Shown piece by piece: positions 7,829-17,274 of a stretch of 64,000 nucleotides of DNA. Position 1 is the first letter of the stretch. Every line of letters starts with the position of its first letter. The stretch covers positions 1 through 64,000 of the forward strand of contig CALUOK010000004.1 in the NCBI GenBank assembly GCA_944322255.1. The letters are read 5' to 3'. The notes beneath the pieces are model-generated. The model was not told the DNA's origin. It did no database searches and saw nothing but the letters and a program-made list of their open reading frames with translations. The DNA is from Candidatus Methanomethylophilaceae archaeon. Lineage in GTDB: Archaea; Thermoplasmatota; Thermoplasmata; Methanomassiliicoccales; Methanomethylophilaceae. The translations under genes were made by a program, and so were the position numbers.

Positions 7829-9374
7829 GAAGAAGCCTCACTGAATTACATTGAATGAGCAATTTATCAATTACATCAACTAACTTGGTCTGCTCTTCAA
7901 TTGGAGGGATCGGAATAAGGATACCACTTAGTTTTGAAGAAGAAATATGAACGATGATGTTGCCTGTGGATAATTTGGACTTTTGATCGATGCAATATGG
8001 CGAGTATAAAACATATGATAGAAACATGGGATTGAAACCATGTTTTGAGATGCACAGAAGATCTCCACCATATGCTATCGTCTCATCACCAAGATATGCG
8101 ACACTCTTGGCGATGTCAATATTGTTCTCGCCAGTCAATGTCAGAAGGACGTCGCCGTATGTAGCATGATTCACCGATTCAAACAGAGATTCCGGAATGA
8201 AGGATTTGCATTCGGCGAATGAATATGTATAGGAGGTATAGATCTCACCATAACGTATGCATGGACGCCCTTGATCCAATGTATCTGTTCTTTTGATCCC
8301 ATTGCCCCTTGTCTGAATACCAATAGAGCCGAATCTCATCCAGGTCCAATTCTCCGGAATCTCGAACGGGATCTCGTCGTCGATGCACCTCTCGTCTTTG
8401 CCGTTGATGGTCTCGAACCAGCTGCCGTCGCGTTTGAAGATGAAGGACTCGTTCTTGTCCCTCTTGATCTTCCCTTCCTTGACCAGACGGCGCTTCTCCT
8501 CGCGGATGCGCTCGACGAGAACGGATGCCGGCTCATCGTCGGGATCCTGCTTCGTCAGCTTCCCCTGGATTGCAAAATTCAATATTGATTGTAAGAGACG
8601 AGGTGAAATCCGATTTCTTAAATTGAAATCTGCTTCTTCGATTAAACCATACTCATAAATCAGATTATCAACAGCAGAAAATCTTGATATTATAGACTTC
8701 TGTTCAGATATTGGTGGTATTGGAATCAATATTTGGTTCATCCTTTTCTGATTCATCTTGGGTTGTGCTGTTCCAGTAACATATGGAGTCAAATCTATTG
8801 AATTGATAAAAAGACAAATGTAGTCAAGAGACATGACGTCGTATGTCCCCAATACATGAGCATGATTATTTACCCAGTATTTACCCTCGGCGATAAAGGC
8901 AATAGGTTTGCTACGAAGAACAAGATTGGCTCCATCTTCTCCAATCAATAAGAGTCTTTCATCAAAAATAAATCTGTCAACTTTATCAATTACACCAGAT
9001 GCTCCGTAGTAATCATATGTTTTAACCAGATGTGAACGCTCTTCAGAAGATAATGGAATGCGTTCTGCATCCCTGTTAATTGTTATGTTGAGGAAACGCG
9101 ACCACGTCCAATTATCAGGAATTTCGAACGGGATCTCGTCGTCGATGCATCTCTCGTCTTTGCCGTTGATGGTCTCGAACCAGCTGCCGTCGCGTTTGAA
9201 GATGAAGGACTCGTTCTTGTCCCTCTTGATCTTCCCTTCCTTGACCAGACGGCGCTTCTCCTCGCGGATGCGCTCGACGAGAACGGATGCCGGCTCATCG
9301 TCGGGATCCTGCTTCGTCAGCTTCCCCCGGATGGCCGCCTGGAGGATGGATGCCCTGAGGTCGTCTGCCTTCAT
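7821..9374 (-). CDS. hsdS: Type I restriction-modification specificity subunit HsdS
   Basis: Protein of 517 residues with two target-recognition domains. Each is preceded by a nearly identical conserved segment that starts GKLTKQDPDDEPASVLVERI and ends with IPxNWTW. The first copy is at about residues 17-90 and the second at about 275-345. HsdS reads the two half-sites of the bipartite DNA target and holds HsdM and HsdR. IPIPPISEQKSII and IPIPPIEEQTKLV close the two domains, as usual in the family. The start codon overlaps the hsdM stop in ATGA. The two variable domains are AT-rich, whereas the conserved segments are GC-rich, in keeping with domain swapping. Confidence 0.92.
   Translation of the reverse strand: MKADDLRASILQAAIRGKLTKQDPDDEPASVLVERIREEKRRLVKEGKIKRDKNESFIFKRDGSWFETINGKDERCIDDEIPFEIPDNWTWSRFLNITINRDAERIPLSSEERSHLVKTYDYYGASGVIDKVDRFIFDERLLLIGEDGANLVLRSKPIAFIAEGKYWVNNHAHVLGTYDVMSLDYICLFINSIDLTPYVTGTAQPKMNQKRMNQILIPIPPISEQKSIISRFSAVDNLIYEYGLIEEADFNLRNRISPRLLQSILNFAIQGKLTKQDPDDEPASVLVERIREEKRRLVKEGKIKRDKNESFIFKRDGSWFETINGKDERCIDDEIPFEIPENWTWMRFGSIGIQTRGNGIKRTDTLDQGRPCIRYGEIYTSYTYSFAECKSFIPESLFESVNHATYGDVLLTLTGENNIDIAKSVAYLGDETIAYGGDLLCISKHGFNPMFLSYVLYSPYCIDQKSKLSTGNIIVHISSSKLSGILIPIPPIEEQTKLVDVIDKLLIQCNSVRLLHD
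8363..8565. repeat. 203-bp direct repeat within hsdS, copy 1
   Basis: Identical to 9125-9327 except for one visible base difference (C versus T within GATGCAYCTCTCG). It encodes the conserved segment before the second recognition domain. Such long near-identity inside one gene can support recombination between recognition domains. Confidence 0.85.
9125..9327. repeat. 203-bp direct repeat within hsdS, copy 2
   Basis: Second copy of the repeat at 8363-8565, encoding the N-terminal conserved segment of HsdS. Confidence 0.85.
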
Positions 9375-10840
9375 TGCTTCTCACCCAGGATCTTCTCGAT
9401 CTGCCCGAGGATCTCATCCATCTTCGCCGTGAGCTCGGCACGCTCCTTCCTGAAGTTCGCTATGAGCTCCTCCGGAGGGAGGATCTCGTCCGACTCCTGG
9501 ATGGGGTCGCAGCGGTTGAGGTCGTATCCAGACTGCTCGATCTCATCGATGGTGTAGCATTTCGCCTTGTAGTTACCGTCGGAATCCTCGATCTCGATGC
9601 GGTCGTTCCACCAGTCCATCGCCGGCTGAAGATGCTCTAGCCTCATCGGCTTGGTCTTAGAGAAGTGCTTGTAGCCTTCCGGCATGTCGACACGGTAGAA
9701 CCATGTGCTCTCGGTAGGGCCAGTGTTGTCGAAGAACAGGACGTTGGTCTTGATCGATGTGTACGGAGCGAAGACGCTTCCCGGAAGGCGGATGATGGTG
9801 TGGAGGTTGAACTCCGACATCAGGCGCTTCTTGATGTTCGCCTTCACATCGGAACCGAAGAGGAACCCATCCGGCAGGATGACTGCCGACCTCCCGTTCT
9901 TCTTCAGACGGTACATGATCAGGACGATGAACAGGTCGGCGGTCTCGCTGCTGCGGAGATCCATCGGGAAGTTGTTCTTGATGATGTCCTTCTCCGAACC
10001 TCCGTAGGGGGGATTCATGACGATGACGTCGAACTTGTCCTTCTCCTCGTAGTCGCGGACGTTGCGTTCCAGGGAGTTGGCGTGGAAGATCATCGGGGTG
10101 TCCACACCGTGGAGAATCATGTTGGTGATGCACAGGAGGTACGGGAACGGCTTCTTCTCTATCCCGTACACCGACCTGCCCAAGATGTCGGCATCCTGGG
10201 ATGTGGTCGTCTGTTTCTCCAGGTGCTTGAGAGTAGATGTGAGGAACCCGCCGGTACCGCATGCGAAGTCGGCAACGGATTCCCCGAGTTTGGGATCAAC
10301 CATCTTCACGATGAAATCCGTGAGTGCCCTGGGGGTGTAGAACTCTCCGGAGCTTCCCTGGTCCTGGAGTTCCTTGAGTAGAGACTCGTAGATGTCGTTG
10401 AACGCATGACGCTCCTGAAAATCGGTGAAGTCCACCTCGTCGATGATGTTGACGACCCCGCGGAGCAACCCACCGTCCTTCATGTAGTTGTTGACGTCCT
10501 CGAACACCGCCTTCACGATGGCCTGCTTCAGCGGCGTGTCCTCTGTGACGTTCAGATTCCTGAGTCCCGGGAACAGCTCGTTGTTTACGAAGTCGATGAG
10601 CTCGGGACCGGTCATCGAGCTGCCGTCCATCCTGTTGGCCGCCCAGCTGTGCCATCTCAGCCTTTCGGGGATGATGGAATGATAGTCCTCATCGAGGATC
10701 TCCCACTCCTCCTCACGGGCATCGTAGATCTTGAGGAAGAACAGCCATGTCATCTGTTCCAGACGCTGTGCGTCGCCGGAGACGCCGGCATCGTTGCGCA
10801 TCTCGTTCCTGAGTCTCTTGATCAACGTGTTCAACTGCAT
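9371..10840 (-). CDS. hsdM: Type I restriction-modification N6-adenine methyltransferase HsdM
   Basis: Protein of 489 residues. It has the HsdM N-terminal helical domain (residues 1-130) with RLEQMTWLFFLKIYD, then the class I methyltransferase core with the AdoMet motif DFACGTGGFL and the catalytic NPPYGG motif of N6-adenine methyltransferases. It methylates host DNA at sites chosen by HsdS and is part of the restriction complex. The start codon lies 9 bases after the hsdR stop and the stop overlaps hsdS. All motifs are intact. Confidence 0.93.
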   Translation of the reverse strand: MQLNTLIKRLRNEMRNDAGVSGDAQRLEQMTWLFFLKIYDAREEEWEILDEDYHSIIPERLRWHSWAANRMDGSSMTGPELIDFVNNELFPGLRNLNVTEDTPLKQAIVKAVFEDVNNYMKDGGLLRGVVNIIDEVDFTDFQERHAFNDIYESLLKELQDQGSSGEFYTPRALTDFIVKMVDPKLGESVADFACGTGGFLTSTLKHLEKQTTTSQDADILGRSVYGIEKKPFPYLLCITNMILHGVDTPMIFHANSLERNVRDYEEKDKFDVIVMNPPYGGSEKDIIKNNFPMDLRSSETADLFIVLIMYRLKKNGRSAVILPDGFLFGSDVKANIKKRLMSEFNLHTIIRLPGSVFAPYTSIKTNVLFFDNTGPTESTWFYRVDMPEGYKHFSKTKPMRLEHLQPAMDWWNDRIEIEDSDGNYKAKCYTIDEIEQSGYDLNRCDPIQESDEILPPEELIANFRKERAELTAKMDEILGQIEKILGEKQ

Positions 10841-10849
10841 GATGGCACC

Positions 10850-13168
10850 TTAAGCGTAAATCGCGTTCTGAAGCTCGCGGACCGCCGCTTCATATTGTTC
10901 CTTCCCGCCGAACGCGTTCATTATGCGGGGAAGACTGCCGAACATCCTGAAGTCCGGAAGTGTAAGGATCTTCTTGTCCGTGATGTCGTTCTCGGAGCTC
11001 TCGGCGTACTTGTCGAGCAACGTCTCAAGAATCTGCCGGGCGATTGACGAGTACTTGTCTAGAATATCCGTGCTGCGGACCCTATCCGCACGCTCTCTGC
11101 GGGTGATGAGGTCCGAGCCGTATGCGATGGAGCATAGGATGTCGAAGATGTCCAGTTCTTCGTTCGGATAGTAGTCCAGGAGGTTCTCTATCAGGACTCC
11201 TTCCGATTCGAGGTCCTCTATGACCTTCCTCTTGCTGTCCTCGGAGTTCCATTTCTTTATGAAATCCGCTATCGCGGGGCAGTCCATGCGGAGTTTCTGC
11301 TTGGAGAACTCGATGATGTTGTCCTTGGAGAAGCCCTCTGGACCATAGACGCCGATGAAATCGTCGTAGATGTCGACGTTGACCTTTCCACGGACGTAGA
11401 TCTTCTCCCTCGGAGTGGTCTTACCTCCCCCACCTCCTCCCCCGTTGCCTCCGGGTGGATTGCCATGTGGTCCGACCCAAGCGGGCGGGAAGTAGTCCCA
11501 ATCATCATCAAGGAAGTGTCTGGCGTTGTCTCTGAAGTCTACGAGGACGAAGAACCACTTGTTGCGTTGGGTGTCAAGTCTGGAACCCCTGCCGATGATC
11601 TGTTTGAACTCCGTCGCGGAGTTGACGGTCTTGTCTATCGCCACGACCTTCGTCATGAAGCAGTCCGAACCGGTTGTGAGAAGCTCCGATGTTGTCACTA
11701 TGACAGGATAGCGGGAGTTCTTGTCGTTGAAATCGTCAAGATACTCCTTTCCTGAATCCCCCGTGATCCTGACGACGTACCTGTCATCCTCCTTCATGCG
11801 CTCCGGACACAGGTCCGTCAATGCTATGCGCATGGCCTCGGCATGAGGGATGGTCCTGCAGAAGACGATGGTCTTCGCATACGGGTCGACACGGTTGACC
11901 ACTTCCAGGACCTTCCTGGCCACGGTGCGGGTGCGATCGTCGACCATGACATGGAGGTCGTAGTCCCTTCTATTGTACGGACCGTCGAGCTGGTTGCCGT
12001 TCTGATCCGTTATCCCCTCTTCGGGATACCACTCATCGTCTATCGATGTGGTCACGGATTCCAGGACGAAAGGTGCCAGGAAACCGTCGTCCACACCTTG
12101 TCTGTATGAGTACATGTAGACGGGTTTTCCGAAGTAGAGTGATGTGGAGACCTCCTTATCTTCCTTGGGAGTGGCCGTCATACCGATCTGAATGGCGCTG
12201 TCGAAGTAATCGAGGATCGCATGCCACTCCGAATCCATCTTGGCGCTGCCGCGATGACACTCATCGACGAATATCACGTCGAAATAGCTCGGGTCGAATT
12301 CCTTGTAATGGTCGGATTTGCCGTCGCTGCCCACGAACTGCTGGTAGAGTCCGAGGACTATGGAGTTCTTGTTGGAAATCTTCCTGTTGTTGAACTTCTC
12401 GATGACGTTCGAGAAGACCTTGAAATCGTTGGCGATGGTCTGGTCTGCCAGGTTGTTGCGGTCGACCAGATACAGTATCTTCCTGGCTCTTTTCGATTCC
12501 AGAAGTTTGTATATCGTCTGCATGGCGACCATGGTCTTCCCGGTACCGGTTGCCATTGCTACAAGGATGCGTTTCTGTCCTCTTTCCACGGCTTCCAGTA
12601 TACGGTTGACAGCCACCATCTGGTAATATCTGGGGGTCTTGCCACCCATCTGAAAATAGAATGGAACTGATAGTGAGGATCTTGACTCCACATCCTTACC
12701 ATCCAGGTAACGTTGCCACAACTCCTCCTCGGTCGGGAAACTCTGCATCCCGAAGCTACGTTCCTCCCCGGTGAGATAATCATACTCCTCGAAACCCAGG
12801 CCGTTGCTACTGTAGACGAACGGGGCATCGAGGTATTCATGGTATCTCTTGGCCTGTTGGAGACCGTCACTGACGGCATGTTTGGCGTCTTTTGCTTCAA
12901 CGATGGCCAGGACGATGCCACTCATGGACATCAGGTAATAGTCTGGTTTGACTATCTTCGATGAATCTATGAAGGGCTGTTGGGTTCCCTGATCTATATG
13001 GACTTGTCCTTTGGTAATGGATCTCTCCATGAAGATCTGGCTCTTGTCCCAGCCCTTTTGGATGATAGCGGGGGTGATGAAATTGAGTTTCACCTCCTCT
13101 TCCGTCATGCCCTCAATGTTCATCGAACCAAAGATTACCATGTCAACGTCCGATATCGGGTTATGCAT
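10850..13168 (-). CDS. hsdR: Type I restriction endonuclease/translocase subunit HsdR
   Basis: About 772 residues. The N-terminal nuclease domain has KPDYYL followed by VLAIVEAKDAK, a PD-(D/E)xK-type core. The superfamily 2 helicase motor has Walker A ATGTGKTM, the DECH box in FVDECHRG, and motif III TATP. Motif VI-like IGRGSRLD lies further on. A glycine stretch near residue 580 links to the C-terminal domain that binds the methyltransferase. I prefer the ATG at 13168 over an in-frame TTG at 13177. The gene follows the AbiJ-like gene by about 35 bases on the same strand. The subunit translocates DNA and cuts unmodified DNA. Confidence 0.92.
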   Translation of the reverse strand: MHNPISDVDMVIFGSMNIEGMTEEEVKLNFITPAIIQKGWDKSQIFMERSITKGQVHIDQGTQQPFIDSSKIVKPDYYLMSMSGIVLAIVEAKDAKHAVSDGLQQAKRYHEYLDAPFVYSSNGLGFEEYDYLTGEERSFGMQSFPTEEELWQRYLDGKDVESRSSLSVPFYFQMGGKTPRYYQMVAVNRILEAVERGQKRILVAMATGTGKTMVAMQTIYKLLESKRARKILYLVDRNNLADQTIANDFKVFSNVIEKFNNRKISNKNSIVLGLYQQFVGSDGKSDHYKEFDPSYFDVIFVDECHRGSAKMDSEWHAILDYFDSAIQIGMTATPKEDKEVSTSLYFGKPVYMYSYRQGVDDGFLAPFVLESVTTSIDDEWYPEEGITDQNGNQLDGPYNRRDYDLHVMVDDRTRTVARKVLEVVNRVDPYAKTIVFCRTIPHAEAMRIALTDLCPERMKEDDRYVVRITGDSGKEYLDDFNDKNSRYPVIVTTSELLTTGSDCFMTKVVAIDKTVNSATEFKQIIGRGSRLDTQRNKWFFVLVDFRDNARHFLDDDWDYFPPAWVGPHGNPPGGNGGGGGGGKTTPREKIYVRGKVNVDIYDDFIGVYGPEGFSKDNIIEFSKQKLRMDCPAIADFIKKWNSEDSKRKVIEDLESEGVLIENLLDYYPNEELDIFDILCSIAYGSDLITRRERADRVRSTDILDKYSSIARQILETLLDKYAESSENDITDKKILTLPDFRMFGSLPRIMNAFGGKEQYEAAVRELQNAIYA

Positions 13169-13195
13169 ATTAATCAAATTTGACCACTCGAAGAT

Positions 13196-14074
13196 TCATC
13201 GAATCATCTGGTATTCAGATAGGATCTTACGATGTACAGTATGGAGGAAACGGTACAACCTAACACATACTGGGCTTCCTCCTCGTCTATCTGTAGATTT
13301 GGGCCAATATGCGCCACTCCGGGTATGTTGTTTCTGGCCCTGATAGGGGGAATATATGGATTGCAGGAACTGCCCGGTACTGTCATCCTGGAATATCGCC
13401 ACACCGTTTTCCTTGAGGAGCCTGAACCTGGCCATGAAATCGTTCTTCTTCTCTGGCAATGGGATGTGGAACTCTTCGAGGATTTGATCCACGACTGACT
13501 CCAACGCCAGAGAAGATTCCCGAACCGCGTTCTCGAAGTCACCTTCATGACATCTATCGAAGGCCTCATACAGGTGGTTGTTTGCCTGATCGAAGCCCTC
13601 GTGAAAGAGAATTGTCAGACATGGTTCGATGAACTCCTCATACACAGTCTCTTCTTCGATGAAGATGAACTCTCTATTCTTTACACGGATTCCGACATAG
13701 TTCCTCTCGAAGATTGTGTTCAGATTATCGGACAACGTCTTATGATTGTAATGGTTGATGATTGCATAGTGGGCTGCCTCGACCATCATATAGAACAACT
13801 GGTCTTTGACAGAATAGAAAAGGTCTGCAAGCCTCTTCTCTTCATTAAGAATCTTATCATTGGATCTGACTCCCGTAGCCACGACACATTCACTCAGCAC
13901 AACAGAGAAAGGACTGCGATCTCTCGAGAATCTAAGCGGATCTGAGGTTATATCTTTCAAGGCAGACAGTATGCACTCGGTGCACATGATTTTGATTTCA
14001 TCGGTAGTCTTATCTACGGTCAGTGGCCGAGGTCCCCTCGGTTGCGATCTTTCGTATACGGATGATTTGATCAT
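13196..14074 (-). pseudogene. AbiJ-like abortive infection gene with C-terminal frameshift
   Basis: Starting at the ATG at 14074, the frame encodes an N-terminal region of unclear function. It then has the AbiJ/DUF7014 pattern: a degenerate strand pair ending NREFIFIEE, followed by helices such as ANNHLYEAFDRCHEGDFENAVRES. This is a HEPN-like fold seen in abortive infection proteins. The conserved end PPIRARNNIPGVAHIGP and a last helix lie in another frame that stops at 13204. The shift needs one surplus base near 13341-13351, in or beside a run of five C on the minus strand. As read, the product ends with an unrelated tail at 13196. It could be natural inactivation, phase variation or an assembly error. 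The gene heads the restriction operon. Confidence 0.6.
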
Positions 14075-14146
14075 GACATCACCGACAAAATCATTGATAT
14101 GATGAAACCCAATTGAATACCTGAGTATAGAACTAGTGGTGAGTGT

Positions 14147-15268
14147 TTGGATTATGCATTTTGTCCAGAACTGAAGAGGAACGTCGGTGCCGATGAAGTC
14201 AAACGCTACGGGTACTCCAGATGCCATTTTATCTGTCCGGAATGCAAGAAGCCCGTCCTGTACAGGGACTGGGACAACAGCAGACCCTACTTCGCACACG
14301 CGAAACACAATCCCCGCTGCTCCAGATCCACCACGTCCGGTGGGACCATGTTCAGGAAGATGGACATCAGAGAATACGGGAATTTCCCGGTGATGTCCAC
14401 GGACATCGACCACAACCACATGTTCGACCTTGCCAGGGCGATTGAGAGATCGGGCATCAACGGTGCCGACGTCATCTCGCGCTCGTGCTATATCCATGCC
14501 GCACGCAAGGGAAACGAGAGAGCGATCACCTACCTCTACAACAGATTCGGAAACTACGCCAGCAAGGTCCCAGAACTCGAAGTGGAGGACGTGGTGAGGG
14601 TCGCCTACAAGGAAGGTCGGAAGCTGTACGATGACGAGAGGTATCCTGAAGCGACACCTTATCTGCAGGTCGCGGCGGACGGCAAGGTTCTGGGAGCCTC
14701 GGAACTTCTAAGACTATCCAAGAACAGAGCAGAGATCGACCGGGAGCTCAGCGTCAAACCCATCCAGGATATGGTGCCTGAGGATATAGAGAGTCTCAGA
14801 CACTGTGCCAAAAAAGGCCACACGACTGCGATGAGACTGCTCGGTTTGGCCCTGCTTGACGGTTCTGCCGCGATAGCCTCGGGAGTGCAGGGGATGAAGT
14901 GGCTCATATCCGCACATGAAGGTGGGGATGTGGAAGCCTCCAAGAAGCTCGTGGAGCTGTACGAATCCGGTATGAAGGGCGTCAAACCCTTCATCATAAC
15001 TCCCGATATCTACCTGAGCAGTCTCATCAACAGCTCCGCCGACCCATACAAGATCGGGAAGATCCTGTTTGACGGGAAGATTGTGAAGCGCGATGTCCCG
15101 CGTGCGTTGGAGTTCTTCATGAAGGCCAGTGAGGAGGGTGATGTGCGTGGGGACAGGATGCTCTCCAGCATCTATGCCTTCGGAGATGGTGTCGAGGCTT
15201 CCGAGGAGAAGGCGACTTATTGGAAGAAGGAAGCGGAGAAGAAGACATTGGAATCTAAACGATGGTAA
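14147..15268 (+). CDS. CoiA-like zinc domain fused to Sel1 repeats
   Basis: Protein of 373 residues from a TTG codon preceded by GGTGAG at a short distance. Residues 1-60 contain CHFICPECKKPVLYR and PYFAHAKHNPRCS. This is the zinc-binding lead-in of competence protein CoiA-like families, which often precede nucleases. Residues 110-370 form Sel1-type repeats, for example AMRLLGLALLDG and RALEFFMKASEEGDV. The nuclease core of CoiA is not evident, so this is probably a sensor or adaptor. It is divergent from the AbiJ-like gene, with only 72 bases between them, and so shares a control region with the restriction operon. A defence role is inferred from position. Confidence 0.55.
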   Translation: MDYAFCPELKRNVGADEVKRYGYSRCHFICPECKKPVLYRDWDNSRPYFAHAKHNPRCSRSTTSGGTMFRKMDIREYGNFPVMSTDIDHNHMFDLARAIERSGINGADVISRSCYIHAARKGNERAITYLYNRFGNYASKVPELEVEDVVRVAYKEGRKLYDDERYPEATPYLQVAADGKVLGASELLRLSKNRAEIDRELSVKPIQDMVPEDIESLRHCAKKGHTTAMRLLGLALLDGSAAIASGVQGMKWLISAHEGGDVEASKKLVELYESGMKGVKPFIITPDIYLSSLINSSADPYKIGKILFDGKIVKRDVPRALEFFMKASEEGDVRGDRMLSSIYAFGDGVEASEEKATYWKKEAEKKTLESKRW

Positions 15269-15373
15269 CTCCGGAAATCAGGTCTGGCTCTTGTTATCAA
15301 ATCGTGCATAACAGAGGTTTCAGCGAGTGCTGAACTCAGATTGAGACGGGTTTATCATAATGGGGCTGCATTA

Positions 15374-17254
15374 TCACTTATCAATAAAATGTTTTGAATT
15401 GATTGAAACTGCTTTTATCATAGCATTTGTTGCATTGTTGATGGTGGTTTTCAGTTCAACAGCACTGGGGGGAATGTCCGAAACGTCTTTAGAATGCGAA
15501 AGAAGTGAGGAATGACGATATTCCCCAATTGATTCTATTGTTTTATAGTCCTTTCCGTACAGTTCTTTACCACTTTTCTTTTTGTTAGCAAAACTCCAGA
15601 TTGTTTCCTTCAAACTAAAGCAGTATGAACAGGCAGTAAGGATGTCGTTTCTATCTAAATTGATTTTAAGCATGCTGTATATAAAAAAAGATCTAGTTCT
15701 TAGCAGCATCACCTTTCTGAATTTCTCCTGAGGATCCGATTCAATGCTATGTGGGAAATTTAAACAGAATCTGTCTATGTAATCCCAAATGCCGGTATTG
15801 TTCTTCTTTATGGCTGCCATTAGTTTTTCATGTTTCATTTCTCTAGTTCTCATCAGGTATTCTGTCGCAGAAATCAAACAAAATGCATTCCATTCATCAC
15901 CATCATTTTTCAACAATATGGGGTGTAGTAAATTTTTAAACAGAATGTTGCGTCCAGGTTGTTTGGTTCTTTCTGCAAAAGTGAAGAATCTTTTTGGATC
16001 GATAAACACCATGTTGGGATGTTCAAGGATTAGCATTTCAATGAGACGGAATTCATCATCATCCAGTTGGTGTTTTGAGTATGTAAAATGATTATAGAAT
16101 TCAGACGCACTCCTCTCTATTTTTGGTATTTCAGCATTGATCGGGTTGGGGGTAAAATTATTCTCGATTTGCTCTTTGTACCTCTTGTAATCAATCACGT
16201 CCAGATTGATGAGGGATGAGACGAATTTTCTGAACATTATTTTCAAGTCATCATAATCGACATCCGTCTCAAACGTGGGGTAATTCTCATTATACCACCC
16301 GATGTGTGTAAGCATTATTTCATCCGATCTTCCAAAACCGGATTTATCTATGTTTAGAGTTAAGCCTATTTTAGACAATTCGGTCGCATACATGCCCTGG
16401 ATCCGAGTACTAAGCCGAGATAACTGGGCATTATCCAATTCATCAACCGTGTTGAAAAGAATGTACATATCATCCTGGTATCTCACGATTTTGAAGTTTT
16501 GTATTTCTCTGACAGAGTCCAAGTAGTCTCTCAAATTAAAGTCAGCATCCTCAAGATACACAATACAGGATAGGTACGAGAGTGCCACAGAATTGTCTAT
16601 TGTAGGGTATTTCCCATTACCACAGTATTTAAACAATTCTTCATAAAACAGAAGTGAATAGAGGTGTAGTTCTGATACAGCTTTTATCTTCTGCGTTATG
16701 ATTTTAAAGAAGGTATCCAACGATATTGAATCATAGAAATTTTTAATGTCTGTTTTTATATAATATCCAAAACCACTAAAGTTATTCACTTCTGAACAAT
16801 ATTTCACATAACTGTCGTGATAGTTGGCATCAAGTTTTTCATAATTTCCGCTATAATAGCGATGTACACGATCGTCTTTTCTTTCTTCAAAATTAGACCA
16901 GATTTTCCTTCCAAAACATTCTATGACCAGAAATAATAGGGGCGATACCAGCGTAATGTTCCTAATATTCCCATCTGAGCGAAGGGCATATGTGGGTTCT
17001 TTATACCAAAACGAATCAAGCATTACCACAGAGCTGTTGCTTATATATTCATTATAAAATGTTATTTTTAATTTGAAATAGATGTTTTGTAAGGGATACC
17101 ACTGGAGAAGATGCATGTGTTTAGAATCCGCAACGTATTCGTACATGCAGATTACGTTATTCCACTCTTCTTTGCTAATGTTTAGTATGTCTCTTCCACG
17201 GGCATCATTTATGAACAATCCGCCAACATTTGATGTAGCGCCATTTTCTGACAT
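15374..17254 (-). CDS. Abi-type (UG class) reverse transcriptase with HEPN-like tail
   Basis: Protein of 626 residues. The reverse transcriptase core has motif A in KTDIKNFYDSI (D169) and the catalytic YQDD box at 259-262 in RYQDDMYILF. Motif D-like text follows (GLTLNIDKSGFG). There is no maturase zinc or endonuclease domain, so it is not a group II intron protein. The C-terminal third is helical and carries RHSSLLSH, with R580 and H587 spaced as in HEPN RNases (Rx4-6H). Length and layout recall lactococcal AbiA. Such enzymes act in phage defence, often by untemplated or protein-primed DNA synthesis. The gene is AT-rich and lies 20 bases downstream of the GIY-YIG gene. Confidence 0.75.
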   Translation of the reverse strand: MSENGATSNVGGLFINDARGRDILNISKEEWNNVICMYEYVADSKHMHLLQWYPLQNIYFKLKITFYNEYISNSSVVMLDSFWYKEPTYALRSDGNIRNITLVSPLLFLVIECFGRKIWSNFEERKDDRVHRYYSGNYEKLDANYHDSYVKYCSEVNNFSGFGYYIKTDIKNFYDSISLDTFFKIITQKIKAVSELHLYSLLFYEELFKYCGNGKYPTIDNSVALSYLSCIVYLEDADFNLRDYLDSVREIQNFKIVRYQDDMYILFNTVDELDNAQLSRLSTRIQGMYATELSKIGLTLNIDKSGFGRSDEIMLTHIGWYNENYPTFETDVDYDDLKIMFRKFVSSLINLDVIDYKRYKEQIENNFTPNPINAEIPKIERSASEFYNHFTYSKHQLDDDEFRLIEMLILEHPNMVFIDPKRFFTFAERTKQPGRNILFKNLLHPILLKNDGDEWNAFCLISATEYLMRTREMKHEKLMAAIKKNNTGIWDYIDRFCLNFPHSIESDPQEKFRKVMLLRTRSFFIYSMLKINLDRNDILTACSYCFSLKETIWSFANKKKSGKELYGKDYKTIESIGEYRHSSLLSHSKDVSDIPPSAVELKTTINNATNAMIKAVSINSKHFIDK

Positions 17255-17274
17255 CTTACTTCAATTCTTCAGGA

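Noticed and set aside
14075-14497. N-terminal extension of the AbiJ-like gene to 14497
   Set aside because: The extra residues are antisense to the CoiA-like gene and resemble a shadow; the ATG at 14074 leaves a normal divergent promoter gap.
15374-17254. Group II intron or retron
   Set aside because: No maturase X domain, HNH endonuclease or intron boundary structure is visible, and the layout with a helical HEPN-like tail fits Abi-type enzymes better. I saw no msr/msd-like inverted repeats next to the gene.
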